Shown one piece after another: positions 1 through 8,044 of a stretch of DNA of 64,000 nt. Below the pieces are notes generated by a model. The model was not told the DNA's origin and did no database searches. It saw only the letters and a program-made list of their open reading frames with translations. Within the stretch, counting starts at the first letter, position 1, and every line of letters begins with the position of its first letter. The translations under genes and the position numbers were made by a program. Origin of the DNA: an uncultured Muribaculaceae bacterium (lineage in GTDB: Bacteria > Bacteroidota > Bacteroidia > Bacteroidales > Muribaculaceae); the NCBI GenBank assembly GCA_910579675.1, contig CAJTUF010000001.1:124001-188000 (forward strand), written 5' to 3'.

Positions 1-1
1 T

Positions 2-274
2 CGTGGTGCCGACGGAAAAGACCACTCCGATATCGACATTGCCATAGCCACCGAGCATATTTGTCTGGCCGCCGCCGCTCTCGGACTCGGCTCCTGCTGG
101 GTGTGCAACTTCGATCCAGCACCTCTGGCAGCAGCGTTGGAACTGCCTGAGGGGGTGGAACCAGCAGCGATAATCCCCATCGGCTACCCCTCGGCCACCG
201 CCACCGACGGCGAGTTCCGCCCCGCCACCACCCGCAAGCCTCTCGACGATATTCTCTCATGGGGAAAATTCTGA
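2..274 (+). CDS. Nitroreductase family protein, C-terminal part (partial)
   Basis: An open frame runs in from the left edge and ends at TGA 272-274, giving the last 90 residues. The segment with ATEHICLAAAALGLGSCW, then a proline- and alanine-rich stretch ending in PIGYP, is the usual C-terminal half of the small FMN-dependent nitroreductases, which reduce nitro groups, quinones or flavins with NAD(P)H in the cytoplasm. The N-terminal flavin-binding half lies outside the window, so substrate class cannot be judged. Its last 16 bases overlap the start of the next gene, which suggests translational coupling. Family call fairly sure; exact role unknown. Confidence 0.75.
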   Translation, partial: RGADGKDHSDIDIAIATEHICLAAAALGLGSCWVCNFDPAPLAAALELPEGVEPAAIIPIGYPSATATDGEFRPATTRKPLDDILSWGKF

Positions 275-759
275 TTCCAGTAGTAGCCTTAGTCTTGGCC
301 ATCATCCTACCCGTAGGATGCAACTCAGCAGGATGTACCGAAAACCAGACGTCGGTGCCTCTGGCCGGATTCTATTCCTACACCGACGGCAATGCCATCT
401 CGATCGACTCGGTTGAGATTGGAGGAATCGGTGCTCCCTACGATTCGCTGCTTGTGGAGAAAGGGGCTGTCAGAAGCGTGTATCTCCCGTTTCGGCCGGG
501 CCGCGAATCGACCTCTTTCTTTTTCCGCTACACCAACAAAGAGGCCCACGGCATGATCGACACTCTGACATTCGACTACACCACCATACCCTATTTCGCC
601 TCCGAAGACTGCGGAGCCATGTACCGCTACCGCATCACCCGCGTGGCCCACACACGCTGGCTCCTCGACTCGGTGGCTATTGTCGATTCGGCCATCCTCA
701 ATATTGATCTGCAGCAGATACAGCTCTACTACGCAACACCCGATTCCGACCGTCAATGA
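259..759 (+). CDS. DUF6452-like envelope lipoprotein
   Basis: A 166-residue protein with a hydrophobic N-terminus (residues 3-18) ending in PVGC at Cys21. This is a slightly atypical lipobox, so it is probably a lipoprotein. The mature part is beta-rich with conserved-looking cysteines (GCTENQTS, EDCGAMYRY) and matches what I recall of DUF6452, a Bacteroidetes family of unknown function that is commonly followed by a DUF6048 gene, as here. The ATG lies inside the end of the nitroreductase gene, and its stop overlaps the ATG of the next gene by four bases, so the two DUF genes are probably made together. No function can be assigned. Confidence 0.65.
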   Translation: MGKILIPVVALVLAIILPVGCNSAGCTENQTSVPLAGFYSYTDGNAISIDSVEIGGIGAPYDSLLVEKGAVRSVYLPFRPGRESTSFFFRYTNKEAHGMIDTLTFDYTTIPYFASEDCGAMYRYRITRVAHTRWLLDSVAIVDSAILNIDLQQIQLYYATPDSDRQ

Positions 760-1733
760 CCCACACCCCTCCATTGCGCCTTCTGGCTATAATGATCATA
801 ACGGCTGCCGCTGCATTGAGCATGGCAGCCCAGAGGCGTGTCACCCCTGTCACACCAGCCACCCAGAGCAAGAAAAGCGTAGAGAAAACCATCGACCGCA
901 CCCGCCTCGCCGAGCGTCTCGACGCCCAGGGCAACATTGTGCTCGTCGACACTGTCACGGGAGTGGAGTTTATCGACTCGACGGCTATGGCCGAGCGACC
1001 CCGCAATCTCTACCCCCGCTGGCAGTCGATAGATATAGGTGTCGACATATGGGACCCCGTGATGCGTATGCTCGGACAGAAATACGGCTTCGGATCGGCC
1101 TATGTGAGGCTTTCGATCCACAACAGGTTTTTTCCGCTCTTTGAAGCCGGACTCGGCAAGGCCGATATCACCCCCGACGGTTCCAACTTCACATTCAAGT
1201 CGCCTATGGCGCCATTTTTCAAGATAGGTGCCGACTACAATGTATTCTACAACAACTCCCCCGCCTATGCTCTGCTCGTGGGGTTGCGCTATGGATTCAC
1301 ATCCTACAAATGGAGCGTCGATGATGTGACGGTGCCAGGATCCTACTGGGACGACCCTTCATCATTTGCCATACCATCACAGAGCGCCACAGCCGGCTTC
1401 CTTGAGATAAGCCTTGGAGTGAGAGTGAAACTCATCGGGCCCATCTCGGCAGGATGGCAATTTAAATTCCGGTCCATGCTCCATGAAAGCAAAAACATTC
1501 ATGGCGAGCCTATGTACATCCCCGGATTTGGCAAGCGTTCATCTCCAATCAGTGGTGCATTTTCGATTATTTACACCCTGCCTCTGAACAGGGGTAAGGT
1601 GGCAACCGTTGATAATGAAGGCGGAGCAGCAGCAGCAGTGCCTCCCCCGGCAACCGATACTGAAGGCAGCGACAGCGCTCCCGACGGATCATCGGAATCA
1701 TCAACATCCACCATCCCAACCCCTCAGATATGA
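756..1733 (+). CDS. DUF6048-like outer-membrane-type protein
   Basis: A 325-residue protein with a signal peptide (hydrophobic residues 8-25, ending AAQ). After it come a basic, threonine-rich spacer and a region with alternating hydrophobic strands (about 90-280, for example IGADYNVFYNN and YALLVGLRYGF) that looks like a small beta-barrel. The last 40 residues are low-complexity Ala/Pro/Ser/Thr. This fits DUF6048, found next to DUF6452 genes in Bacteroidales. The start overlaps the previous stop (ATGA) and the stop overlaps the ATG of the SDR gene, so transcription is polycistronic. Outer-membrane location is inferred; function unknown. Confidence 0.65.
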   Translation: MTHTPPLRLLAIMIITAAAALSMAAQRRVTPVTPATQSKKSVEKTIDRTRLAERLDAQGNIVLVDTVTGVEFIDSTAMAERPRNLYPRWQSIDIGVDIWDPVMRMLGQKYGFGSAYVRLSIHNRFFPLFEAGLGKADITPDGSNFTFKSPMAPFFKIGADYNVFYNNSPAYALLVGLRYGFTSYKWSVDDVTVPGSYWDDPSSFAIPSQSATAGFLEISLGVRVKLIGPISAGWQFKFRSMLHESKNIHGEPMYIPGFGKRSSPISGAFSIIYTLPLNRGKVATVDNEGGAAAAVPPPATDTEGSDSAPDGSSESSTSTIPTPQI

Positions 1734-2470
1734 AAAAAATTGTGATAGTAGGCGCATCGTCAGGCATCGGCTTTCAGGTCGCAGCCGATTTTGCACGTGC
1801 CGGATGGCGCGTGGGCATGGCAGCCCGCCGACTGGAGCCCATGCAAGCCATCAAAGACCAATATCCCGACCACGTGGAGATAGCGTCGATAGACGTCACA
1901 GCTCCCGATGCTCCGCAGCGTTTTGCCGACTTGATTGAGGCCATCGACGGCATGGACACCCTTCTCTTCTGCTCAGGCACCGGATTCACCGACCCTGAGC
2001 TCGACGATGCCCGCATCGTCAACACACTCGAAGTCAATGTGGTGGGCTTTGCCCGCATAGTAGCCGAAGCCTACAAATATTTCCGCGCCACTGCATCGGT
2101 GGAGCAGGGACAGATAGCCGTGATCACTTCGGTGGCAGCCACCAAAGGGCTCGGCATAGCCGCTTCCTACAGCGCCTCCAAGCGCTTTCAGGTACAATTC
2201 ATCAACTCGCTTGAGCAGCTGGCTTATACTCAGCAAGTCAACGTGGCCTTCACCGACATCCGTCCCGGCTTTGTGCGCACCCCCATCCTGCGCGACGACC
2301 GCTCATATCCCATGATCATGAGTGTGGCCGAAGCCGCCAAGCTCGTGGAGCGCGCCGTTGTTGCCCGCAAGCGTGTGGCAGTGATCGACTCGCGCTGGCG
2401 CATTGTCGCAGGTCTCTGGAGCCTGATCCCCCAGCGTCTGTGGCGCCATGTCAACGTAAATTTCAACTAA
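1730..2470 (+). CDS. SDR-family NAD(P)-dependent oxidoreductase
   Basis: A 246-residue classical short-chain dehydrogenase. The nucleotide-binding glycine motif GASSGIG is at residues 8-14, a Ser of the active site lies in VITSVAA, and the YSASK catalytic Tyr-Lys pair is near 146-150. An RPGFVRTP segment follows, as in typical SDRs. Arg-rich MAARR after the second strand suggests NADP(H) preference (inference). The substrate cannot be read from sequence. The start overlaps the DUF6048 stop by four bases, and rpiB follows after 9 bases, so it belongs to the same run of genes. Confidence 0.9.
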   Translation: MKKIVIVGASSGIGFQVAADFARAGWRVGMAARRLEPMQAIKDQYPDHVEIASIDVTAPDAPQRFADLIEAIDGMDTLLFCSGTGFTDPELDDARIVNTLEVNVVGFARIVAEAYKYFRATASVEQGQIAVITSVAATKGLGIAASYSASKRFQVQFINSLEQLAYTQQVNVAFTDIRPGFVRTPILRDDRSYPMIMSVAEAAKLVERAVVARKRVAVIDSRWRIVAGLWSLIPQRLWRHVNVNFN

Positions 2471-2479
2471 TCATATCTC

Positions 2480-2941
2480 ATGACCCAACCAGTTTCCGAC
2501 TCTGTAAAAAAGATTGCCATGGCCAGCGACCACGCCGGTTATGAGCTGAAATGTATTATCGAAAACCATCTTACCCTCAACGGCCGCGGATATGTCGATT
2601 TCGGCACCGACTCCGAGGATTCATGCGACTATCCCGACTTCGCCCATCCCTGCGCCGAAGCTGTGGAGAGCGGCGAGTGCTATCCTGGTATAGCCATGTG
2701 TGGCTCCGGCAACGGCATCTCCATGACCCTCAACAAGCATCAGGGCATACGCGCGGCCCTCTGCTGGACCCCCGAGCTCGCCCGTCTGGCCCGCGCCCAC
2801 AACGACGCCAACATCCTCGTGCTTCCCGCCCGCTTCATCGAGCCGGAACTGGCTATAGAGATCGTCGACGCCTTCCTCTCCACCCCCTTCGACGGAGGTC
2901 GCCACGAACGCCGCATCGAAAAAATACCCGTGAAGGCTTGA
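2480..2941 (+). CDS. rpiB: Ribose-5-phosphate isomerase B
   Basis: A 153-residue protein of the RpiB/LacAB family. It carries SDHAGYELK at the N-terminus, then DFGTDS and CDYPDFA. The loop AMCGSGNGISMTLNK holds the catalytic Cys and the anion hole, and GIRAALCW follows. It interconverts ribose-5-phosphate and ribulose-5-phosphate in the non-oxidative pentose phosphate pathway in the cytoplasm. Length is normal for the family. It is the last gene of the DUF6452-DUF6048-SDR-rpiB run; a GC-rich hairpin follows 28 bases after the stop. Confidence 0.95.
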   Translation: MTQPVSDSVKKIAMASDHAGYELKCIIENHLTLNGRGYVDFGTDSEDSCDYPDFAHPCAEAVESGECYPGIAMCGSGNGISMTLNKHQGIRAALCWTPELARLARAHNDANILVLPARFIEPELAIEIVDAFLSTPFDGGRHERRIEKIPVKA

Positions 2942-2969
2942 TCAGCCTGCATGGTCTTACCATAGGGCC

Positions 2970-2999
2970 GGGGCGCATCTGCAACAAGCGATGCGCCCC
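2970..2999 (+). terminator. Hairpin after rpiB, probable terminator
   Basis: A perfect 10-bp stem (GGGGCGCATC at 2970-2979 with GATGCGCCCC at 2990-2999) encloses a 10-base loop. The downstream T content is modest (TGCTCTATATGTT), so intrinsic termination is likely but not certain. It sits between rpiB and the promoter of the acyl-CoA ligase gene. Confidence 0.55.
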
Positions 3000-3106
3000 T
3001 GCTCTATATGTTAACGAATGCTAAATTGGACTCATATTGACTCAAGATTTGTTAACCGCAGCCACTTTTAGAGCCTTCCGGCGTTTCATATTGAAAGGAT
3101 AGGAGC

Positions 3107-3114
3107 TATCTTTG
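3107..3114 (+). promoter_or_regulatory. Bacteroidetes -7 box TATCTTTG for the acyl-CoA ligase gene
   Basis: TATCTTTG matches the TAnnTTTG consensus of the primary sigma factor of Bacteroidetes. A TTTC at 3084-3087, 19 bases upstream, could serve as a weak -33 element. The box overlaps an upstream TTG triplet in frame with the ligase, which rules that triplet out as the start codon. The expected leader is about 40 bases. Confidence 0.7.
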
Positions 3115-3159
3115 CCGAAAACTACCCTCTCCCCTCCCTTTCACATCAGAATTTCAACT

Positions 3160-4971
3160 ATGCCTAATATATTGACATCTCTCGTAGAATCCCAGGCACA
3201 GAAATATCCGGCGGAGCGCACTGCTTATGCCGTGTTTGATGCCGACAGAGCGGTATCGACGCCTACTTCATGGAGCAGCATGGCCCAGCTCACAAAGGCT
3301 GTCGCCGCAGCTTTCGAGATTCTCGACATACGGGAGACCGACCGCATAGCCCTCTTCTCTGCCAATCGTCCTGAGCTCCTGATAGCCGACTTTGCCGCCT
3401 ATGCCAACCGCGCCGTACCGGTGGCCATCTATGCCACTTCGTCGCCCGATCAGGTAGAATATATCGTAGGCGATTGCGAGGCACAGCTCATCATCACCGG
3501 CGACCAAAGCCAATACGAGATTGCCAGGCAGGCCATGCTGTCGGGATCACCTCTAAGGCAGATAGTGACATGCGACCCCGAGGTGAAGCGCCATCCCGAC
3601 GATACCTCCACAATGACCTTCGACGATCTAGTAGCCCTTGGACTCAGCGCCGGCACCGACTGCCTGGCCGAAGTATCGGCCCGCAGCGCCCGCGCCCTCC
3701 CTTCCGATATAGCCACCATTATATATACATCCGGCACAACAGGCGAGCCAAAGGGAGCGGTGCTCCCCCACAGTTGCTTCAACGCCGCGCTACCGGTCCA
3801 CACCGAGCGCCTCACCATGCTGTCTGACAGCGACACCTCTGTATGCTTCCTCCCTCTGAGCCATATCTTCGAGCGGGCTTGGACCTATTTCTGCCTATAC
3901 TCGGGCATCATGGTCACCATCAATCCCAATCCCAAACGCATTCAGGAGTGTGTGGCAGCCGTCAGGCCCACTTGTATGTGTTCGGTGCCCCGATTCTGGG
4001 AGAAGGTCTACACTGCCGTCCAGGAAAAGATCTCCGAAATGGGATTTCTCAAACGCGCCCTCGTGGCTCGCGCCCTGAAAGTGGGCCGGAAGCGCAATCT
4101 CGACTATGTGCGTCAAGGGCTCAAAGCGCCCCGCCTGCTTGAGAAAGAATATCAGTTTTACCTGCGCAATGTGTTCCGCCCCATGCAGAAAGCCATCGGA
4201 GTGGAGCATGGCAACATATTCCCCACGGCCGGGGCACCTCTCTCGGCCACTATCGTTGAATTTCTTCACTCTTGTGGCATCAATATCGTGATAGGCTACG
4301 GCCTGTCGGAGACAACAGCCACCGTGTCGTGCTTCCCCACTGTAGGGTTCGAGATAGGCACCGTCGGCACACCATTGCCGGGCGTTGAGGTCAAGATTGC
4401 CGACGATGGCGAAATCCTCGTCAAAGGGCCCACTGTGATGCAGGGCTACTACCGCAAGCCCGAAGCTACAGCCGAGGCTTTCACAGCCGACGGGTGGTTC
4501 CGCACCGGCGATGCCGGCCGCATAGATCCGTCGGGAGCGATAGTGCTCACCGAGCGCATAAAGGATCTTTTCAAGACCTCGGGAGGCAAATACATTGCTC
4601 CTCAGGCCCTCGAGAGCCGACTGGGCGAGGACAAGTATATCGAGCAGGTAGCCGTGATAGGCGATCAGCGCAAGTATGTCACCGCCATTATCATCCCGGC
4701 CTATGAGGCGCTCAAAGAGTATGCCCGCGCCAAGAAGATAAGCTATCACAGCCTCGACGATCTTGTAAAGAACACTGAGATACGGGCCATGATTGCCGAT
4801 CGCATCGAGCGTCTTCAGAAAGGATTTGCCGGATTTGAGCGCATCAAGAAATTCACTCTGCTGCCAAAGGCTTTCACCATGGAAGCCGGAGAGCTCACCA
4901 ACACTCTGAAGATCAAGCGTCCCGTGATAGCAGCCCGCTACGCCCGCGAGATTGAGGCCATGTATGCCTGA
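3160..4971 (+). CDS. Long-chain fatty acid-CoA ligase (AMP-forming)
   Basis: A 603-residue adenylate-forming enzyme. Visible motifs are the P-loop-like YTSGTTGEPKG, the second core motif GYGLSETTATVSCFP, and GWFRTGDAG followed by the hinge and C-terminal lysine region (LFKTSGGKYIAPQ). It activates fatty acids to acyl-adenylate and then acyl-CoA, probably at the inner face of the membrane. The length and the 'long-chain ligase' type insertion after the first motif fit the FadD/FAA-like group. ATG 3160 was chosen because the in-frame TTG at 3112 lies inside the promoter. A Crp/Fnr gene follows 21 bases later. Chain-length preference cannot be told. Confidence 0.92.
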   Translation: MPNILTSLVESQAQKYPAERTAYAVFDADRAVSTPTSWSSMAQLTKAVAAAFEILDIRETDRIALFSANRPELLIADFAAYANRAVPVAIYATSSPDQVEYIVGDCEAQLIITGDQSQYEIARQAMLSGSPLRQIVTCDPEVKRHPDDTSTMTFDDLVALGLSAGTDCLAEVSARSARALPSDIATIIYTSGTTGEPKGAVLPHSCFNAALPVHTERLTMLSDSDTSVCFLPLSHIFERAWTYFCLYSGIMVTINPNPKRIQECVAAVRPTCMCSVPRFWEKVYTAVQEKISEMGFLKRALVARALKVGRKRNLDYVRQGLKAPRLLEKEYQFYLRNVFRPMQKAIGVEHGNIFPTAGAPLSATIVEFLHSCGINIVIGYGLSETTATVSCFPTVGFEIGTVGTPLPGVEVKIADDGEILVKGPTVMQGYYRKPEATAEAFTADGWFRTGDAGRIDPSGAIVLTERIKDLFKTSGGKYIAPQALESRLGEDKYIEQVAVIGDQRKYVTAIIIPAYEALKEYARAKKISYHSLDDLVKNTEIRAMIADRIERLQKGFAGFERIKKFTLLPKAFTMEAGELTNTLKIKRPVIAARYAREIEAMYA

Positions 4972-4992
4972 TCACTTCACCGAGTAAGGGTC

Positions 4993-5580
4993 ATGACCTC
5001 GACATCCGACATACCCAACATTCTGGCGTCGGTCCTCAACCGCCGCGTGGATATATCGCCCGAGTCAATCGCCCTCTTGGCCGCCCGGCTTACCGTCTGT
5101 CGGTTTCCTAAACGTCATCTTATGATTACCGAGGGGATAATGGCCGGACGTGCCTACTTCATCGAGCAGGGCATGACGCGCCATTATTGGATCTCTGAGG
5201 GAGAGGAAATCACCACATCTTTTTCCACTGAAGGCGGCATTGCCTTCAGCATGGACGAGCTCTACTATGGCCGTCCGAGCGAGGAATATATAGAGACCGT
5301 AGAGCCTGTCACAGCATATGCTATCCCCACAACCGAATTGTCAGATCTGGTGTCGTCGCGACTCGACCTTGCCCGATGGTGGAGCGCAATACATCAGGAC
5401 GAGTACCGGCGTCTCCACCGGAGTCATAAAGAACGCCTCACGCTACCGGCAGCCGACCGCTACCGCGCGTTTGCATCGCAGTTTCCCGAAGTGGCCCGCC
5501 GTGCACGTCTCACCGACATTGCATCATATCTCGGCATCAACCTATCGACCCTGAGCCGCATCCGCGCTTCCATTTCTTGA
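4993..5580 (+). CDS. Crp/Fnr-family transcriptional regulator
   Basis: A 195-residue protein with an N-terminal cyclic-nucleotide-binding-like beta roll (about 20-115: FPKRHLMITEG, AYFIEQGMTRHYW, ITTSFSTEGG). It ends with a short helix-turn-helix (ARLTDIASYLGINLSTLSRIRASIS), the layout common for Bacteroidetes Crp/Fnr paralogues. There is no Fnr-type cysteine cluster, and residues for cAMP binding are not evident, so the ligand is unknown. It directly follows the acyl-CoA ligase gene by 21 bases and may be co-transcribed with it, which hints at, but does not show, control of lipid use. Confidence 0.88.
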   Translation: MTSTSDIPNILASVLNRRVDISPESIALLAARLTVCRFPKRHLMITEGIMAGRAYFIEQGMTRHYWISEGEEITTSFSTEGGIAFSMDELYYGRPSEEYIETVEPVTAYAIPTTELSDLVSSRLDLARWWSAIHQDEYRRLHRSHKERLTLPAADRYRAFASQFPEVARRARLTDIASYLGINLSTLSRIRASIS

Positions 5581-5612
5581 CGCAGGTCAAATTTCTTTCC
5601 GGCATTATAGCC

Positions 5613-5620
5613 TACCTTTG
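5613..5620 (+). promoter_or_regulatory. -7 box TACCTTTG for the acyltransferase gene
   Basis: TACCTTTG fits TAnnTTTG and lies 38 bases before the ATG at 5659, in the gap after the Crp/Fnr gene. No clear TTTG -33 element at 19-20 bases upstream is visible. Confidence 0.65.
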
Positions 5621-5658
5621 CAGCCAGAAACGAAAACCAATCTTCCTGCTATTACAAA

Positions 5659-6789
5659 ATGACCAATTCCTCCCAAATCCGGCCTGCCTCGATCAAGCCC
5701 CGGTATGAAATTCTTGATGGACTCCGCGGAGTGGCAGCTGTGCTCGTAATCTGGTATCACTTCTTTGAAGGATTTGCCACCTCAGCCGTCGATCAGATGA
5801 TGAACCACGGCTACCTTGCAGTCGACTTCTTTTTTGTCCTCTCGGGATTCGTCATCGGCTATGCCTACGACGACCGATGGAAACGCGGCATGACCGCCGG
5901 CCGGTTCATGCTCCGCCGCCTGATACGCCTTCACCCCATGGTCATACTGTCGGTTATATTAGGTGCCATAGCTTTTATCATCCAGGGCAGCGTACAGTGG
6001 GATGGCACTCCGGTCAGCCTCCACCACGTCATCATAGCCCTTGTGCTCGGACTTTTTCTTATCCCGGCATTTCCGGGCGTCGGCTACGAGGTGCGCGGCA
6101 ACGGCGAGATGTTTCCGCTCAACGGTCCGAGCTGGTCACTTTTTTTTGAATACATCGGAAGCATTCTCTACGCCATATGGCTCCACCGTCTGTCGGCCAA
6201 ATGGCTGCGCGCGGTTGTGATCCTTTCAGGATTGGGACTCGCCGGTTGTGCCATAGGCAATATGTCGGGGACATGGCATCTCGGAGTGGGATGGAGCATG
6301 GCCGACGGTGGTTTTATCGGAGGCTTCCTGCGACTCTCCTTCTCCTTCTCGGCCGGATTGCTGCTGAGCCGCAACTTCAAGCCCCGCCACATACCGGGCG
6401 CATTCTGGATATGCACCGCCATTATCTCATCAGTCATGGCGTGTCCCTATGTAGGCGGCGATGCGCCCTCGGTCCTCAACGGCATCTACGATTCAGTTGC
6501 CACTCTCTTCATCTTCCCGGCAGTAGTATATATCGGAGCATGCGGAGCCACCACCGATAGCTTCTCTACCGGAGTTTGCAACTTCCTTGGCGCGCTCTCC
6601 TATCCGGTCTACATTATCCACTACCCGGTGATGTATCTGTTCTACGCCTGGGTGTGGGGCAACGGACTCTCTTTCGGGGAGGTGTGGCCCGTGTGCTGCG
6701 CCATCTTCGCCGGTCTCATAGTTGGCTCTTGGCTCGTGTTGCGCTTCTATGATGAGCCGGTAAGACGCTGGCTCTCCGCCCGCCTGTAG
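5659..6789 (+). CDS. Acyltransferase 3 family integral membrane protein
   Basis: A 376-residue polytopic protein of the OafA/acyltransferase-3 type. It starts with the typical ILDGLRGVAAVLVIWYH signature, in which the RG and H are conserved, followed by GYLAVDFFFVLSGF. About ten hydrophobic segments run to the C-terminus, the last being near FAGLIVGSWLVLRFYDEPVRRWL. Family members transfer acetyl or other acyl groups to sugars of surface polysaccharides, LPS or small molecules across the inner membrane. It has its own promoter and no glycosyltransferase neighbours, so the acceptor is unknown. Confidence 0.9.
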   Translation: MTNSSQIRPASIKPRYEILDGLRGVAAVLVIWYHFFEGFATSAVDQMMNHGYLAVDFFFVLSGFVIGYAYDDRWKRGMTAGRFMLRRLIRLHPMVILSVILGAIAFIIQGSVQWDGTPVSLHHVIIALVLGLFLIPAFPGVGYEVRGNGEMFPLNGPSWSLFFEYIGSILYAIWLHRLSAKWLRAVVILSGLGLAGCAIGNMSGTWHLGVGWSMADGGFIGGFLRLSFSFSAGLLLSRNFKPRHIPGAFWICTAIISSVMACPYVGGDAPSVLNGIYDSVATLFIFPAVVYIGACGATTDSFSTGVCNFLGALSYPVYIIHYPVMYLFYAWVWGNGLSFGEVWPVCCAIFAGLIVGSWLVLRFYDEPVRRWLSARL

Positions 6790-6841
6790 CGTTTTTTCAT
6801 CATAGCTGCATCGGAGAGTCGGATGATAACAAAAAAAGTCG

Positions 6842-6849
6842 TAACTTTG
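6842..6849 (+). promoter_or_regulatory. -7 box TAACTTTG immediately before prfB
   Basis: TAACTTTG ends only 5 bases before the prfB ATG at 6855. Transcription from such a box normally starts a few bases after the TTTG, so the mRNA would begin at or next to the start codon. No -33 TTTG is seen at the expected spacing. Confidence 0.7.
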
Positions 6850-6854
6850 CAGTC

Positions 6855-7973
6855 ATGATTACTCAGGAACAACTTAAGGATATACAGCAGCGCCGCGACG
6901 CCTTGTCGCGCTACCTCGACATTGATTCAAAAAAGATTCAGGTGGAGGAAGAAGAGTTGCGCACCCACGTCCCCGATTTCTGGGAACACCCCAAGGAAGC
7001 CCAGGCCCAGATGAAGAAGATCAAAGACCTTCAGGGCTGGATCAACGGATATGCCGAAGTGGCCAAGGCCGCCGAGGAGCTGGAGCTCGCGTTTGACTTC
7101 ATCAAGGAGGGCCTTGTGGAGGAGAGCGAGCTCGATGCTCTATATGCCGATGCTCTGTCGAAGACCGAAAACCTCGAGCTGCGCAATATGCTGCGCCGCG
7201 AAGAGGACAAGCTCGGTGTGGTGCTGAAGATCAACTCGGGCGCCGGAGGCACCGAGAGTCAGGACTGGGCCCAGATGCTCATGCGCATGTATCTCCGTTG
7301 GGCCGAGGATCATGGCTACAAAACCTCAATGGCCAACCTCCTCGAAGGCGATGAAGCAGGCATCAAATCCTGTACCATCAACATCGAGGGCGACTTTGCC
7401 TACGGCTATCTCAAGAGCGAAAACGGCGTGCACCGCCTCGTGCGGGTGAGCCCCTACAATGCTCAAGGCAAGCGTATGACCTCGTTTGCCTCGGTGTTTG
7501 TCACACCGCTGGTCGACGACACTATCGAAGTGAAAGTCGATCCCGCACTCCTGTCGTGGGACACCTTCCGCTCTGGCGGCGCAGGCGGTCAGAACGTAAA
7601 CAAGGTCGAGTCGGGTGTACGTCTACGATACCAGTTCACCGATCCCTACACCGGCGAGAAAGAGGAGATCCTGATCGAAAACACCGAGACCCGCGACCAG
7701 CCCAAAAACAAGGAAAACGCCATGCGACAGCTCAAATCGATACTCTACGACAAGGAGCTGCGCCACCGCATGGAGGAGCAGGCCAAGATCGAGGCCGGCA
7801 AGATGAAGATCGAATGGGGCTCGCAGATCCGCTCCTATGTGTTCGACGACCGCCGCGTCAAAGACCACCGCACAGGCCATCAGACCTCCGACGTAGGCGG
7901 CGTGATGGACGGCGATATCGACGGCTTCATCAAATCCTATCTCATGGAGTTTTCTGAAAAAGGCGACGAATAA
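6855..7973 (+). CDS. prfB: Peptide chain release factor 2, uninterrupted frame
   Basis: A 372-residue class I release factor that ends translation at UGA/UAA. The GGQ loop (SGGAGGQNVNKVES) that triggers peptidyl-tRNA hydrolysis is present, with the usual superfamily segment VHRLVRVSPYNAQGKR. The RF2 anticodon-like region is in the expected central position. The N-terminus RRDALSRYLDIDSKK aligns with the place where many bacteria have an in-frame UGA read by +1 frameshifting; here the codons are CTC GAC, so no frameshift is needed. The ATG at 6855 fits the family start, and the next Met is about 50 residues later. It is preceded at once by a promoter. Confidence 0.96.
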   Translation: MITQEQLKDIQQRRDALSRYLDIDSKKIQVEEEELRTHVPDFWEHPKEAQAQMKKIKDLQGWINGYAEVAKAAEELELAFDFIKEGLVEESELDALYADALSKTENLELRNMLRREEDKLGVVLKINSGAGGTESQDWAQMLMRMYLRWAEDHGYKTSMANLLEGDEAGIKSCTINIEGDFAYGYLKSENGVHRLVRVSPYNAQGKRMTSFASVFVTPLVDDTIEVKVDPALLSWDTFRSGGAGGQNVNKVESGVRLRYQFTDPYTGEKEEILIENTETRDQPKNKENAMRQLKSILYDKELRHRMEEQAKIEAGKMKIEWGSQIRSYVFDDRRVKDHRTGHQTSDVGGVMDGDIDGFIKSYLMEFSEKGDE

Positions 7974-8044
7974 TCTCAAGCATAATCTCTTATCATCAAT
8001 AATTTTCCACTCTCTCCCACCCCTCTCACACAACCATCAAAGCT

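Noticed and set aside
3112..3159. TTG start giving a 16-residue N-terminal extension of the acyl-CoA ligase
   Set aside because: The TTG is part of the -7 promoter box TATCTTTG, so it cannot be in the mRNA; ATG 3160 is used instead.
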